Shown: one piece after another, positions 34,508-44,022 of the stretch | How positions within the stretch are numbered: position 1 is the first letter of the stretch | How the letters are laid out: every line of letters begins with the position of its first letter | Assembly: GCF_900116865.1 (NCBI RefSeq) | Contig: NZ_FPCD01000001.1 | Coordinates: forward strand, 372,001 to 436,000 | DNA: 64,000 nt | Direction of reading: 5' to 3' | Source: Butyrivibrio sp. M55 | GTDB taxonomy: Bacteria; Bacillota; Clostridia; Lachnospirales; Lachnospiraceae | Notes under the pieces: generated by a model | Seen by the model: only the letters and a program-made list of their open reading frames with translations | Database searches by the model: none | Told to the model about the DNA's origin: nothing | Translations under genes and position numbers: made by a program

Positions 34508-36238
34508 TTACGCAAACTGGCTGTTGTACAATTCGTAATAAAAGCCCTTCTTACCAAGAAGTTCTTCATGCTTGCCCTGCTCAAGGATATGTCCGTCCTT
34601 CATGACAAGAATCACGTCCGCTTCAACAATGGTTGAAAGTCTGTGCGCAACAATAAAACTCGTTCTGCCCTTCATCATCTTGTTAAACGCCCTCTGGATT
34701 CTCATCTCGGTATGCGTATCGATTGAAGATGTCGCCTCATCAAGAATCAGCATCGGAGGGATGTTTAGCATAACTCTGGTAATGCAAAGAAGCTGTTTCT
34801 GTCCCTGTGAAAGGTTTCCACCGTTTTCCGAAATCACTGTGTCATACCCCTCAGGAAGCTTCTTTATAAAGCTGTGTGCATGAGTTGCCTTAGCCGCAGC
34901 AATTATCTCTTCATCAGAAAAATCTTTTCTTCCGAGAGTGATATTATCCCTGACAGTTCCATGCCTTAGCCACGTCTCCTGCAGCACCATTCCGAAATTA
35001 TCCCTAAGATCAAGTCTCTTGATATCCCTGATATCATAGCCGTCAATCTTAACGCTACCCTTGTCGACATCATAGAATCTCATAAGGAGATTTATAAGCG
35101 TCGTCTTTCCGCTTCCGGTAGGTCCTACTATCGCAACTCTCTGGCCTTTAACGATACTAAGGTCAAGATCCTCAATAAGCTTCTTTTTCTTATCGTAGGA
35201 AAAAGAAACATCACTTATATCCACAACACCCTCAGCGGTAAATTTCTCCGGAGCCGTCTCTTTATCCTTCTCCTCGCTCTTTTCCTCAATAAGGTCAAAG
35301 ACACGTCTTGCGCAGGCAAGCGCATTCTGAAGTTCGGTAACAACTCCCGAAATCTCATTAAACGGCTTAGTATACTGATTTGCATAGCTCAAAAAGATCG
35401 TAAGTCCGCCAACCGTCATTCCGCCGCCGATACAAGCAAACGCGCCAAAGAGCGCAACGAAAGCATAAACAAGGTTATTTATAAATCTTGTTCCAGGATT
35501 TGTTATCGCAGAAACAAAAACCGCCTTAACCGAAGCATCTTCAAGCTTTCCGTTCACTTCATCGAAATACTCCATATTCTCGTCTTCATGAGCAAACGCC
35601 TTAACAACCTGAAGATTACCTATCATCTCGTCAACAAACGAAGTCTGATCTGCTCTTGCTTCGCTCTGAAGTTTAAAGAGCTTGAACGACTTATCCGCAA
35701 TTACTCTCGCAACAATAAGAGAAAGCGGCGTAAGAGCAACTACAACTATCGCAATCCTGAAATTCAGATAGAACATGAATACAAGCGTAAAAAGAATAGT
35801 CACTATTCCCGTAAAGAGCTGCGTAAAGCCCATAAGAAGCCCGTCCGCAAAAAGATCTATGTCCGCCACTATTCTGCTCACTATTTCGCCCGTCTGTACT
35901 TTATCAAGATATTCAAAGGGAAGCGTCTGAAGCTTATCGAAAGCCTCCGCCCTAACGTCTCTGACAACTTTAAAAGTGATCGCATTATTTGCTTTGTTCA
36001 TCACCCACTGGCAGATTGCGGTAAATACGATAGCCGCAAGCATCTTCATAAGAACCGCCATGACTTTGCCAAAATCAACGTTTCCCTTTCCGACCAAAAG
36101 ATCGATCGCTCCTCCGGCAAGAATAGGGATATAAAGTGCAAGTGCTGCAGTAATAACAGCAAGTATCAGTGACAAAAAGACAAGTCCACGGTACTTTCCT
36201 GCGTAATGAAGCACCTTTCTAAGCGTTCCTTTTTTCAT
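34508..36238 (-). CDS. ABC exporter half-transporter (canonical nucleotide site)
   Basis: A 576-residue protein with six helices (about 1-310) and a nucleotide-binding domain with Walker A GPTGSGKTT, signature LSQGQ, Walker B MLILDEATSSID and AHRLS. It starts at ATG 36238 overlapping the partner stop as ATGA, so the two are made together as a heterodimer. The catalytic Glu is intact here, while it is Asp in the partner, the arrangement known from heterodimeric multidrug-type exporters such as BmrCD and TM287/288. Substrate unknown. Confidence 0.9.
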   Translation of the reverse strand: MKKGTLRKVLHYAGKYRGLVFLSLILAVITAALALYIPILAGGAIDLLVGKGNVDFGKVMAVLMKMLAAIVFTAICQWVMNKANNAITFKVVRDVRAEAFDKLQTLPFEYLDKVQTGEIVSRIVADIDLFADGLLMGFTQLFTGIVTILFTLVFMFYLNFRIAIVVVALTPLSLIVARVIADKSFKLFKLQSEARADQTSFVDEMIGNLQVVKAFAHEDENMEYFDEVNGKLEDASVKAVFVSAITNPGTRFINNLVYAFVALFGAFACIGGGMTVGGLTIFLSYANQYTKPFNEISGVVTELQNALACARRVFDLIEEKSEEKDKETAPEKFTAEGVVDISDVSFSYDKKKKLIEDLDLSIVKGQRVAIVGPTGSGKTTLINLLMRFYDVDKGSVKIDGYDIRDIKRLDLRDNFGMVLQETWLRHGTVRDNITLGRKDFSDEEIIAAAKATHAHSFIKKLPEGYDTVISENGGNLSQGQKQLLCITRVMLNIPPMLILDEATSSIDTHTEMRIQRAFNKMMKGRTSFIVAHRLSTIVEADVILVMKDGHILEQGKHEELLGKKGFYYELYNSQFA

Positions 36239-37959
36239 ACCGCTCCCTCCTTCTTGTACTGAGATTCATATATTTCCTTGTATAAGTCACAAGTTTCAAG
36301 GAGCGTGTCATGCGTTCCCATTCCGACAACCGCGCCGTTTTCAAGAACAAGTATCTTGTCACAGTCGTGAACAGCGGACGTTCTCTGAGACACAATAAAA
36401 GTAGTCGGCGCATCCTTCATCTCGCCGATTGCTTTTCTCAAATTCTTATCAGTAAGGAAATCAAGCGCAGAAGCCGAATCATCAAGAATAAGTATCTCAG
36501 GTTTTCTTACAAGCGCTCTCGCAATGGTAAGTCTCTGTTTCTGACCGCCCGAGAAGTTCTTTCCTCCCTGCGATACCATATGATCAAGTCCGTTCTCTTT
36601 TCCCTTAACAATCTCTTCAGCCTGCGCAATGCGAAGAGCCTCATAAATCTCTTCATCCGTCGCATCGTTCTTACCCCAGCGCATATTGTCCCTGACGGTT
36701 CCGTGGAAAAGAACCGCTTTCTGAGGAACGATACCGATTCTCTCTCTAAGAGCATCAAGCTTATATTCTTTGACATTTCTGCCGTCAATTATAACACTAC
36801 CCTCGCGGGCATCATAGAATCTCGGAATAAGGTTAATAAGCGTAGACTTTCCGCTACCTGTCCCTCCGATAATTCCGATTCTCTCACCTCTTTTTACCGT
36901 GAGATTTATCTTCTCAAGCGAATCCTCACTGTCACCTTCATATCTCATTGAAACATCATTAAACACAACGTGTTCATCCGTTTCATCAAATGCATCAACG
37001 TTTCCGTCAGCCATGGAAGATTTGAGCTCAATAAGCTCCTGAACTCTGTTTCCTGATGCGATTGACTTGGTGATGGTAAGAATAAGATTTGCAAGCTTAA
37101 TAAGCTCTACAAGAATCTGGGACATGTAGTTATAAAGCGCAACAACTTCACCCTTTGTCATCTCGCCCGCTTCAACATATATTCCACCCTTATAAATCAG
37201 GAACAAAAGCGCAATGTTAAGGATTGCAAAAGTAACGGGATTCATAAGCGAAGAAATTCCACCGACAAAGCTCTGAAGCTCCATAAGCGAATCGTTGCTC
37301 TTATGAAACTTATCTTTTTCCTCGTTCTCAAGTCCGAAAGCACGGATAACCCTGACACCCGTATGGTTCTCTCTTGTGAGCCTCAATACGGTATCGAGTC
37401 TACTTTGGATCTCGCCGTACTTCGGAATGCTCCATCCCATGATTGCGCCGACAACCGCAAAAAGCAGAATTATCGTCACAAGAAAAATAAGCGCCTGTCT
37501 TACATCGATCGTAAATGCCATGATCATTGCGCCAAAGACAATAAAAGGCGATCTAAGTAAAAGCCTGATCGTAAGATTAACGCCCTGCTGAACCTGATTT
37601 ATGTCACTTGTCATCCTGGTCATCATCGCAGATGTGCCAATCCTGTCCATATCCGAAAACGACAACGATTGAATATTGTTAAAAAGAGCTCTTTTAACCT
37701 TCTTAGCAAAGCCGGCCGCAGCCTTAGCCGCATAGAACTGCGCAGTTATCGCACTTATACATCCGATAACGCACAAAAGGATAAGTATCATGCACATTTT
37801 AATTACATATGACTTATCCCCTAATTCAATACCTTTATCTATCATTGCTGCGATAACAAGAGGCACCATAAGTTCAAAAGATGCCTCCAACAGCTTAAAC
37901 AAAGGTCCGAGCGCTATTTCTTTTTTGTAATCTCTAAGATATACAAGAAGTTTTTTCAT
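36235..37959 (-). CDS. ABC exporter half-transporter (degenerate Walker B)
   Basis: A 574-residue partner with six helices and a nucleotide-binding domain: Walker A GGTGSGKST, signature FSGGQ, and Walker B ILILDDSASALD. The residue after the Walker B Asp is Asp instead of the catalytic Glu, and the switch His region reads VSQRTSA in place of AHRLS. These changes define the non-hydrolysing composite site of heterodimeric exporters. AAGGAAT lies upstream of ATG 37959. The 28-base gap to the methyltransferase gene hints at one longer transcript. Confidence 0.9.
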   Translation of the reverse strand: MKKLLVYLRDYKKEIALGPLFKLLEASFELMVPLVIAAMIDKGIELGDKSYVIKMCMILILLCVIGCISAITAQFYAAKAAAGFAKKVKRALFNNIQSLSFSDMDRIGTSAMMTRMTSDINQVQQGVNLTIRLLLRSPFIVFGAMIMAFTIDVRQALIFLVTIILLFAVVGAIMGWSIPKYGEIQSRLDTVLRLTRENHTGVRVIRAFGLENEEKDKFHKSNDSLMELQSFVGGISSLMNPVTFAILNIALLFLIYKGGIYVEAGEMTKGEVVALYNYMSQILVELIKLANLILTITKSIASGNRVQELIELKSSMADGNVDAFDETDEHVVFNDVSMRYEGDSEDSLEKINLTVKRGERIGIIGGTGSGKSTLINLIPRFYDAREGSVIIDGRNVKEYKLDALRERIGIVPQKAVLFHGTVRDNMRWGKNDATDEEIYEALRIAQAEEIVKGKENGLDHMVSQGGKNFSGGQKQRLTIARALVRKPEILILDDSASALDFLTDKNLRKAIGEMKDAPTTFIVSQRTSAVHDCDKILVLENGAVVGMGTHDTLLETCDLYKEIYESQYKKEGAV

Positions 37960-37986
37960 TCTTAGATTATTCCTTCTGTTTTTATT

Positions 37987-39318
37987 TTAGTAATTAATTC
38001 GAAGCCCTTTTGGATAGTGGTTTTTGAGCATTCCACCGGCTTCCTTCGCCCAACCTATACTATATCCGTCCGTTGTGATAAGGCACCATCCCTTATTGCC
38101 CGTTCGCGATACGCGAAGTGTCTGGCCGTTCAGATACTGTTTGATATTGTCATCATTGGATGCGATCTCATATGACAGTTTAACATCTTCAGGCTTCGAA
38201 AACAGCGCCAAAGCATGTGAAGGCTCAAATCTATCCTTCTTAAGAGTTCCCAAATGAAGCCCCGGACGTAATACTTTAAGCCCTTCAAAAGATGGCATGT
38301 CCTTTGGAGCCGCATACATCTGATCTCCGAACATAAATATAACTTTGCTGTCAAAGAGCCTGTCTATGGCATCTTTCGTAAAAGTCTCAACTAGGAAAGC
38401 TTCAAGAACCTTTACCTGTTCTTTCCTTGCATGCACTATCCTGCCTCCGGGAACATAGCCGTTCTTAACCGAGATATTCTCACCGTCTCTTTTAAGAACG
38501 CACAGAAAATGCCCTTCCCCCTTAACTTCATGAGGAAAGAGTCTCTTAGATAGTTCGCACTTAAAATCATTATGTCTGCTCAAAAATGCTTCAATGTTAT
38601 CCTCGTTCTCTTCCCTTGAGAAAGTACACGTCGAATAGACAAGCGTACCTCCGGGAACAAGCATTGCAGCGGCATTATCAAGTATTTCCGCCTGCCTCTC
38701 GGCACAAAGAAGCACATTATCCACGCTCCATTCATCGGCCGCGTTATCATTCTTCCTAAACATGCCTTCGCCGGAACAAGGAGCATCCACCAATATTTTA
38801 TCAAAATAACCGTAAAAATAGTCTGCTAAATGTTCAGACGTTTCATTTAAGACCATTGCATTGGAAATGCCAAGTCTCTCTATATTCAAAGACAGTATCT
38901 TCACTCTGTCCTTATTTATCTCGTTTGTAATTAAAAGACCTTTGCCCTCAAGTTTGCATGCAATCTGAGTGGATTTACCACCGGGTGCAGCACAAAGATC
39001 AAGAATCTTCTCCCCGGGCTTTGGATCAAGGAAATGCACAGGAGCCATTGCACTGGGTTCCTGAATATAATAAAGCCCTGCCTCGTGATACGGATGTTTA
39101 CCCGGCGTGAAATCGGCACTGTAATAATATCCCGTTTCTTCCCACGGAACCTGCTCTGTTATACATTCGAGCTTATCAATAAAATCTTCCCTAACCTTTA
39201 AAGTATTGAGCCTTAAAGCATGATATCTGTTATCAGCTTCAAACGCCTCAATAAAACGTTCATAATCTTCATCACCCAGAAGATCTTTCATTCTGTTTTT
39301 AAATTCAACAGGCAACAT
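37987..39318 (-). CDS. rRNA cytosine-C5 methyltransferase, RsmF/NOL1-NOP2-sun family
   Basis: A 443-residue SAM-dependent methyltransferase that forms 5-methylcytosine in rRNA. Visible motifs: SAM-binding DLCAAPGGKST, the motif IV cysteine in VDAPCSGEGMFRK and the catalytic cysteine in YSTCTFSREENED. The C-terminal 170 residues match the extra RNA-binding region of RsmF/YebU-type Gram-positive proteins. Position 16S C1407 is likely by family, not shown. It begins at ATG 39318, just after the RNase Y terminator, and leads the operon with the ABC exporter. Confidence 0.88.
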   Translation of the reverse strand: MLPVEFKNRMKDLLGDEDYERFIEAFEADNRYHALRLNTLKVREDFIDKLECITEQVPWEETGYYYSADFTPGKHPYHEAGLYYIQEPSAMAPVHFLDPKPGEKILDLCAAPGGKSTQIACKLEGKGLLITNEINKDRVKILSLNIERLGISNAMVLNETSEHLADYFYGYFDKILVDAPCSGEGMFRKNDNAADEWSVDNVLLCAERQAEILDNAAAMLVPGGTLVYSTCTFSREENEDNIEAFLSRHNDFKCELSKRLFPHEVKGEGHFLCVLKRDGENISVKNGYVPGGRIVHARKEQVKVLEAFLVETFTKDAIDRLFDSKVIFMFGDQMYAAPKDMPSFEGLKVLRPGLHLGTLKKDRFEPSHALALFSKPEDVKLSYEIASNDDNIKQYLNGQTLRVSRTGNKGWCLITTDGYSIGWAKEAGGMLKNHYPKGLRINY

Positions 39319-39349
39319 ATATATTTAATTCTCCATAAGCGTTCTACTC

Positions 39350-39385
39350 AAAAAGAGGCTATCTTGCTTTCGCAAAATAGCCTCT
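39350..39385 (-). terminator. Rho-independent terminator after rny
   Basis: On the minus strand a 14-bp stem AGAGGCTATTTTGC/GCAAGATAGCCTCT (one G-U type mismatch) with a GAAA tetraloop is followed by TTTTT. It lies 35 bases after the RNase Y stop codon. Confidence 0.88.
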
Positions 39386-39420
39386 CCACTACATTTACCC
39401 AATAATGTTCAGAAACAGCA

Positions 39421-40965
39421 TTACTTAGCGTAATCAGTTGCTCTACTCTCTCTGATGATATTAACCTTAATCTGTCCGGGATATTCCATTTCATCCTCAA
39501 TCTTCTTAGCAATATCACGAGCCATGAGTATCATGTCTGAATCTGAAACCTGCTCAGGAACAACCATTACTCTGACTTCTCTGCCGGCTTGAATAGCGAA
39601 AGAGTGATCAACACCCTTAAAGCTATTGGTAATATCTTCGAGTTCTTTAAGTCTAGATGTGTAAGTTTCAAGAGTCTCTCTTCTTGCGCCCGGTCTAGCT
39701 GACGAAATTGTATCGGCAGCCTGAACAAGGATAGCAATAAGTGACTGAGGCTCAACATCACCATGATGAGCTTCTACTGCGTTAATAACAGTCTGTGATT
39801 CCTTATACTTTCTACAGATATCTACACCAAGCTGAATGTGTGAGCCTTCAAGCTCATGATCAACAGCTTTACCGATATCATGCAAAAGTCCTGCTCTCTT
39901 AGCAACTCTGACATCGAGACCAAGTTCCGACGCCAAAAGTCCACATAACTGAGCAACCTCTACAGAATGTTTCAAGCAGTTCTGGCCGTAACTTGTTCTA
40001 AATTTCATACGACCAAGAATCTTGATAACTTCTGGGTGGAGGCCGTGAACACCGGCTTCAATGGCAGCATTTTCACCTTCCTCTTTGATCTTGGCAGCAA
40101 CTTCTTTCTGTGCCTTCTCAACCATCTCCTCAATCCTAGCGGGATGAATACGACCGTCAACGATCAATTTCTCCAGTGCAATGCGCGCAACCTCACGGCG
40201 GATGGGATCAAATCCCGAAATAACTACAGCTTCAGGTGTGTCATCAATAATAAGATCAACACCGGTCATTGTTTCAAGAGTTCTGATATTTCTTCCCTCT
40301 CTACCGATGATTCTACCCTTCATCTCATCATTGGGAAGCTGAACAACGGAAATTGTTGTTTCGGAGACGTGATCAGCGGCACAACGCTGAATCGCGTTAA
40401 CAACGATTTCTTTCGCCTTTTTATCAGCTTCTTCCTTAGCCTCAGCTTCCATGGTTTTAATCATGACAGCTGATTCGTGTTTTACATCATCTTCGACAAT
40501 TTTCAAAAGATACTCTTTAGCCTGCTCGGAGGTTAAGCCAGAGATTTTCTCAAGTTCCTGTACCCTCTGTTCGTTAAGCTTAGTAACCTCTTCATTCTTC
40601 TTGTTTAAAGCGTCCTCTCTCGCATTTAAACTTTGCTCTTTCCTTTCGATCGCTTCAGATCGTTTCTCGACGTTTTCCTCTTTCTGCTGAATACGCCTCT
40701 CTGTACGCTGGACTTCATTTCTTCTGTCTCGTACTTCTTTCTCGAGTTCATTACGTGTTTTAAGTGCCTCTTCCTTTACTTCAAGAAGTTTCTCACGCTT
40801 CGTTTCTTCGGCAGTCTTGAGTGCTTCGTCAATAATTTTTCTTGCCCTCTCTTCAGCGCTTCCGATTTTTCCCTCTGTTACCTTTTTCTGATAAGCAGAA
40901 GAAACAATCCAAGTTAAAATCGCAGAAAGAACAAGAGTTACTGCTGCAACTATAACAGTAGTCAT
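39421..40965 (-). CDS. rny: ribonuclease Y
   Basis: The 514-residue membrane-anchored endoribonuclease that starts mRNA decay in many Gram-positives. It has one N-terminal membrane helix, a long charged coiled coil (about 30-200), a KH domain ([15 protein letters not shown]) and an HD domain ([14 protein letters not shown]). Length and order match the family exactly. AAGGAGGTG precedes ATG 40965, and its own promoter overlaps the end of recX. Position downstream of recA-recX is common in Firmicutes. Confidence 0.96.
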   Translation of the reverse strand: MTTVIVAAVTLVLSAILTWIVSSAYQKKVTEGKIGSAEERARKIIDEALKTAEETKREKLLEVKEEALKTRNELEKEVRDRRNEVQRTERRIQQKEENVEKRSEAIERKEQSLNAREDALNKKNEEVTKLNEQRVQELEKISGLTSEQAKEYLLKIVEDDVKHESAVMIKTMEAEAKEEADKKAKEIVVNAIQRCAADHVSETTISVVQLPNDEMKGRIIGREGRNIRTLETMTGVDLIIDDTPEAVVISGFDPIRREVARIALEKLIVDGRIHPARIEEMVEKAQKEVAAKIKEEGENAAIEAGVHGLHPEVIKILGRMKFRTSYGQNCLKHSVEVAQLCGLLASELGLDVRVAKRAGLLHDIGKAVDHELEGSHIQLGVDICRKYKESQTVINAVEAHHGDVEPQSLIAILVQAADTISSARPGARRETLETYTSRLKELEDITNSFKGVDHSFAIQAGREVRVMVVPEQVSDSDMILMARDIAKKIEDEMEYPGQIKVNIIRESRATDYAK

Positions 40966-41059
40966 TACAGGAGCACCTCCTTATTCAATTTTCATTGTAC
41001 AATATTTTGTATAGTGCACAAAAAAAATGCACACTTGAATACAATTTTACAACACTTAA

Positions 41060-41088
41060 ATTTTACATTCTATAAAACGCAGTGTCAA
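41060..41088 (-). promoter_or_regulatory. promoter of rny
   Basis: On the minus strand TTGACA (41083-41088), a 17-base spacer and TAAAAT (41060-41065), about 95 bases before the rny start. The -35 box overlaps the last codons of recX. A second possible -35/-10 pair (TTGTGC, 16 bases, TACAAT) lies closer to the gene. Confidence 0.6.
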
Positions 41089-41702
41089 GTTATTCCGCTA
41101 TCCATAGCCTTTTTAATCATAGAGAGATCGTACCCTCGCCTCATTAGAAAGGCAATAAGTTTCTGTTTTTCTTTATGGTCAATCGTTTGCGCATCATATT
41201 TTTTCTTGATAAGAAGTTGTTTGATCTGAGAAATTTCAGCCTCATCTCCGCACTCAGAATACAGTTCTTCAAGCTTTTGCAGGATAATATCCTTGGAAAT
41301 CCCCTTATTCATCAGGTCCATAATAATTCTGTTCCTGCTTCGCATTGACATATGATAAGTTATGTAGTCACCCGCATATCTCTCATCATCCACGTATCTG
41401 AATGACTTAACATAATCTATCGCAGCATCTATGCACTCCTCCGGATACATACCGTCAGAAAGCTTATCTCTTAGCTGTTTCTCCGTGTAGTCCTTTTTTT
41501 GCAATAAATTCATAGCGCGGAGCTTCGCCCTTTTGGGCAGAAGTCCGCACATAATCTCATCATATTTATCTTCGGAAAGTTCATTGCCGACTTTAATATC
41601 AAAGTCTCTGAGCTCACCGTTATATAAGACAAAACCAAATTCACCGTCTATGAATACTTTGGATCTCTTTTTATCCAATGCACATATATCTGAAACGATC
41701 AT
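41085..41702 (-). CDS. recX: RecX regulatory protein
   Basis: A 205-residue helical-repeat protein of the RecX family, with the characteristic segments RAMNLLQKKDYTEKQLRDKL and YVDDERYAGDYI. RecX modulates RecA by blocking filament extension. The ATG overlaps the recA TAA stop by one base (TAATG), so synthesis is coupled to RecA and shares its damage-inducible promoter. Length is typical for Firmicutes. Confidence 0.92.
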   Translation of the reverse strand: MIVSDICALDKKRSKVFIDGEFGFVLYNGELRDFDIKVGNELSEDKYDEIMCGLLPKRAKLRAMNLLQKKDYTEKQLRDKLSDGMYPEECIDAAIDYVKSFRYVDDERYAGDYITYHMSMRSRNRIIMDLMNKGISKDIILQKLEELYSECGDEAEISQIKQLLIKKKYDAQTIDHKEKQKLIAFLMRRGYDLSMIKKAMDSGIT

Positions 41703-42763
41703 TATTTCGCTGCCTTAGTCTTCTTTGTTGCAGGTTCCTCAGCAGTTTTCTTTGCTGCCGATACGTCTACGGGAAGATTGTAATATGCTCTTACCTTAGC
41801 ATCGATATCTGCAAGAATCTCAGGATTGTTCTCAAGATAGAGCTTTGCATTCTCGCGTCCCTGTCCGATCTTCTCGCCGTTGTACTGATACCAGGCGCCG
41901 CTCTTGTTAACGATATCTACGCTTGCAGCAAGATCAAGGATATCTCCTGTAACGGATATTCCCTTACCGAACATAATATCAAACTCAGCCTCTTTGAAAG
42001 GAGGAGCGATCTTGTTCTTAACGACCTTAACCCTTGTTCTGTTACCTGTGTTCTCACCGTTCTGCTTGATTGCTTCAATACGGCGAACATCCATACGAAC
42101 GGATGAATAGAACTTAAGGGCACGTCCACCTGTTGTAGTCTCGGGATTACCGAACATAATACCAACCTTCTCTCTGAGCTGGTTGATAAAGATTACTGTA
42201 CAATTTGACTTGCTGATAACCGCAGTAAGCTTACGAAGCGCCTGAGACATAAGTCTTGCCTGAAGTCCGACATGAGAATCTCCCATATCACCGTCAATCT
42301 CTGCCTTCGGAACAAGCGCAGCAACCGAGTCAACAACAACTATATCAATAGCACCCGAGCGAACCATGGTCTCTGTGATCTCAAGAGCCTGCTCTCCGCT
42401 GTCGGGCTGTGAAATATAAAGATTATCTACATCTACACCGATGTTCTTGGCATATACAGGATCAAGTGCATGCTCAGCATCGATAAATCCTGCGATACCG
42501 CCTCTCTTCTGAACTTCAGCGATCATGTGAAGAGTAACCGTAGTCTTACCACTTGATTCGGGTCCATATATCTCAACAATTCTTCCCTTGGGGATTCCGC
42601 CAAGTCCAAGTGCAATATCGAGGCTGAGTGAGCCTGTGGGAATTGTTTCGATATTCATAGTATCTGATGAATCACCTAATTTCATTACAGCGCCTTTACC
42701 AAACTGCTTCTCAATCTGACCAAGTGCTGCCTCAAGTGCTTTTTGTTTTTCTTCTCTCTCCAT
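41702..42763 (-). CDS. recA: recombinase RecA
   Basis: A 353-residue RecA with Walker [10 protein letters not shown], loop-2 region [17 protein letters not shown], and the usual Lys/Ala-rich C-terminal tail ([16 protein letters not shown]). It performs strand exchange and stimulates LexA self-cleavage. AAAAGGAGA precedes ATG 42763. The promoter carries two LexA-type boxes (42780-42793 and 42814-42827). Confidence 0.98.
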   Translation of the reverse strand: MEREEKQKALEAALGQIEKQFGKGAVMKLGDSSDTMNIETIPTGSLSLDIALGLGGIPKGRIVEIYGPESSGKTTVTLHMIAEVQKRGGIAGFIDAEHALDPVYAKNIGVDVDNLYISQPDSGEQALEITETMVRSGAIDIVVVDSVAALVPKAEIDGDMGDSHVGLQARLMSQALRKLTAVISKSNCTVIFINQLREKVGIMFGNPETTTGGRALKFYSSVRMDVRRIEAIKQNGENTGNRTRVKVVKNKIAPPFKEAEFDIMFGKGISVTGDILDLAASVDIVNKSGAWYQYNGEKIGQGRENAKLYLENNPEILADIDAKVRAYYNLPVDVSAAKKTAEEPATKKTKAAK

Positions 42764-42779
42764 ACGGGTCTCCTTTTCT

Positions 42780-42793
42780 AGAACATCTGTTCT
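42780..42793 (-). promoter_or_regulatory. LexA (SOS) box, proximal, upstream of recA
   Basis: AGAACAGATGTTCT on the minus strand is a near-perfect dyad fitting GAACRNRYGTTY, the core of the Gram-positive SOS consensus. It lies 16 bases upstream of the recA start codon, downstream of the -10 box. Confidence 0.75.
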
Positions 42794-42804
42794 AACTAAA
42801 ATTT

Positions 42805-42833
42805 ATAATAAAACAAACGTTCGTTCTTGTCAA
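42805..42833 (-). promoter_or_regulatory. recA promoter
   Basis: TTGACA (42828-42833), a 17-base spacer and TATTAT (42805-42810) on the minus strand. The -35 box is a perfect consensus match. A LexA box fills most of the spacer, so repression by occlusion of RNA polymerase is expected. Confidence 0.85.
42814..42827 (-). promoter_or_regulatory. LexA (SOS) box, distal, inside recA promoter spacer
   Basis: AGAACGAACGTTTG on the minus strand matches 12 of 14 positions of CGAACRNRYGTTYC. It lies between the -35 and -10 boxes of recA. Confidence 0.75.
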
Positions 42834-42943
42834 TGATTTAATTTTATAATTTTTTATTTTGGAATCTATGGCGAAAATGCCATCATATAAGCTTTTGTCC
42901 GGAACAAATACATGGCGGAACAAAATATCCCCGAAAACATATA

Positions 42944-42976
42944 CAAGCCATTGTTCACAGACGGAACAATGACTTG
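42944..42976 (-). terminator. strong hairpin after the J-domain-like gene
   Basis: A 13-bp stem CAAGCCATTGTTC / GAACAATGACTTG (one mismatch that becomes G-U in the minus-strand RNA) with a 7-base loop, 57 bases after the stop at 43033. The T-run after it is weak, so termination is plausible but not certain. Confidence 0.5.
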
Positions 42977-43032
42977 TTTACATTATCATATATTGTGATA
43001 ACAAACAACTTAAGATTTTATGAAGACTATAT

Positions 43033-43569
43033 TTAGTTAATCATGCTAACGTCATAACGTCTGCATAATTCACTGTACTCCTGATTGATAAGCTGAACCA
43101 TGTCCTGGTCTCCGCTTATATTGTCAGGATGAAACATCTTCATCAGATCTTTGTATCTCTTTTTAAGAGCAAGTGCGCTATTGACTCCTCTAAACAAACA
43201 GTCAACCGCATCATACTCAATTTCGCGCTGGTAAGTTCTCTCCCTCTCAAGTCTGACAAACTCACTCTGCAGCTTTTTCTTGTCGCTGTTAAGCTGATCA
43301 AAGCCATTATTAAGAATTTTGAGTCTCTGCTCAAACAGTGCCTGATCGTTATCAAGGCGCTTTGTAGCAGTTTCCAGCTTCCTCTCTGCCGCATCGACTC
43401 TGTTCTTGAACGAAAGCTCATCCGCTTCGAGTCGTGCGTAACGGTCTGAAAGTGAACTCTCCTGATTCTCGAGTCTTACGCTTTCTTTGAAAAGCCAAAG
43501 TCTGAGTTCCGAAAGTTCATCCTTTGTCCCGTTAAGAATAATGTCTTCAATGTCTCTCTTTTTTTCCAT
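43033..43569 (-). CDS. coiled-coil protein with C-terminal J-domain-like segment
   Basis: A 178-residue protein. Residues 20-115 are a charged coiled coil (ESSLSDRYARLEADELSFK and onward). The last 45 residues resemble a J-domain: LKKRYKDLMKMFHPDNISG with the HPD tripeptide, then INQEYSEL. The usual HPDK is HPDN. A co-chaperone role with DnaK is possible but the helix-I/II part of a full J-domain is short. It heads the gene pair before the recA region and follows GerW by 23 bases. Not assigned to a named family. Confidence 0.6.
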   Translation of the reverse strand: MEKKRDIEDIILNGTKDELSELRLWLFKESVRLENQESSLSDRYARLEADELSFKNRVDAAERKLETATKRLDNDQALFEQRLKILNNGFDQLNSDKKKLQSEFVRLERERTYQREIEYDAVDCLFRGVNSALALKKRYKDLMKMFHPDNISGDQDMVQLINQEYSELCRRYDVSMIN

Positions 43570-43592
43570 TAGGACCCCCCCTAGCCTAAGAC

Positions 43593-43994
43593 TTACTCTC
43601 CCTTATTCTTGTTCTCGGGAAAAGCAATGTCTACTGCCGCGTTATCATCCATCATGTTCTCTTCTTTTTTGGAAAAACGATCCACAATATCGGGCACGAG
43701 ATCCAGAACCTTTGTTACAGCATCTTGGTTCTTGATATTAACTAGTTTAGTAGATCCATCCTTGATCACCAATACGGCACTTGGCGACATCTTTGCACAA
43801 AATCCGCCTGCTCCACCGTTCTTCTTGTCCGCATCGCTGGAGCCTGCTCCAACACCGAAAGATACGTCGACAAGTGGTAAGATCACTGTGTCATCAACCT
43901 TAGTTGCCTCTCCCACGACAGTCTTTGTCGCAAGAATTGAATTCATACCTTTAAGCAGCGAGTCAACCACGCTGCCAAAATTGTTGTCTCCCAT
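43593..43994 (-). CDS. GerW/YtfJ family sporulation protein
   Basis: A 133-residue protein of the GerW (YtfJ) family. It has the N-terminal helix VVDSLLKGMNSI, the conserved DDTVILPLVDVSFGVGAG stretch, a Gly/Lys-rich loop and APSAVL-like strand (SPSAVLVIKDG). In Bacillus YtfJ is needed for a spore germination response. Many non-spore-forming Lachnospiraceae keep it, so its presence does not show sporulation. CGGAGGAG precedes ATG 43994. It follows the DUF2953 gene, the conserved partner order. Confidence 0.88.
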   Translation of the reverse strand: MGDNNFGSVVDSLLKGMNSILATKTVVGEATKVDDTVILPLVDVSFGVGAGSSDADKKNGGAGGFCAKMSPSAVLVIKDGSTKLVNIKNQDAVTKVLDLVPDIVDRFSKKEENMMDDNAAVDIAFPENKNKGE

Positions 43995-44022
43995 TTACTC
44001 CTCCGGGTGATAAAGAATTGCC

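Noticed and set aside
35588..36172. Plus-strand open frame of 194 codons opposite the ABC exporter gene
   Set aside because: Its Lys/Arg/Ser/Asn-rich translation has no start signals and lies entirely opposite a well-supported gene; it is a frame shadow.
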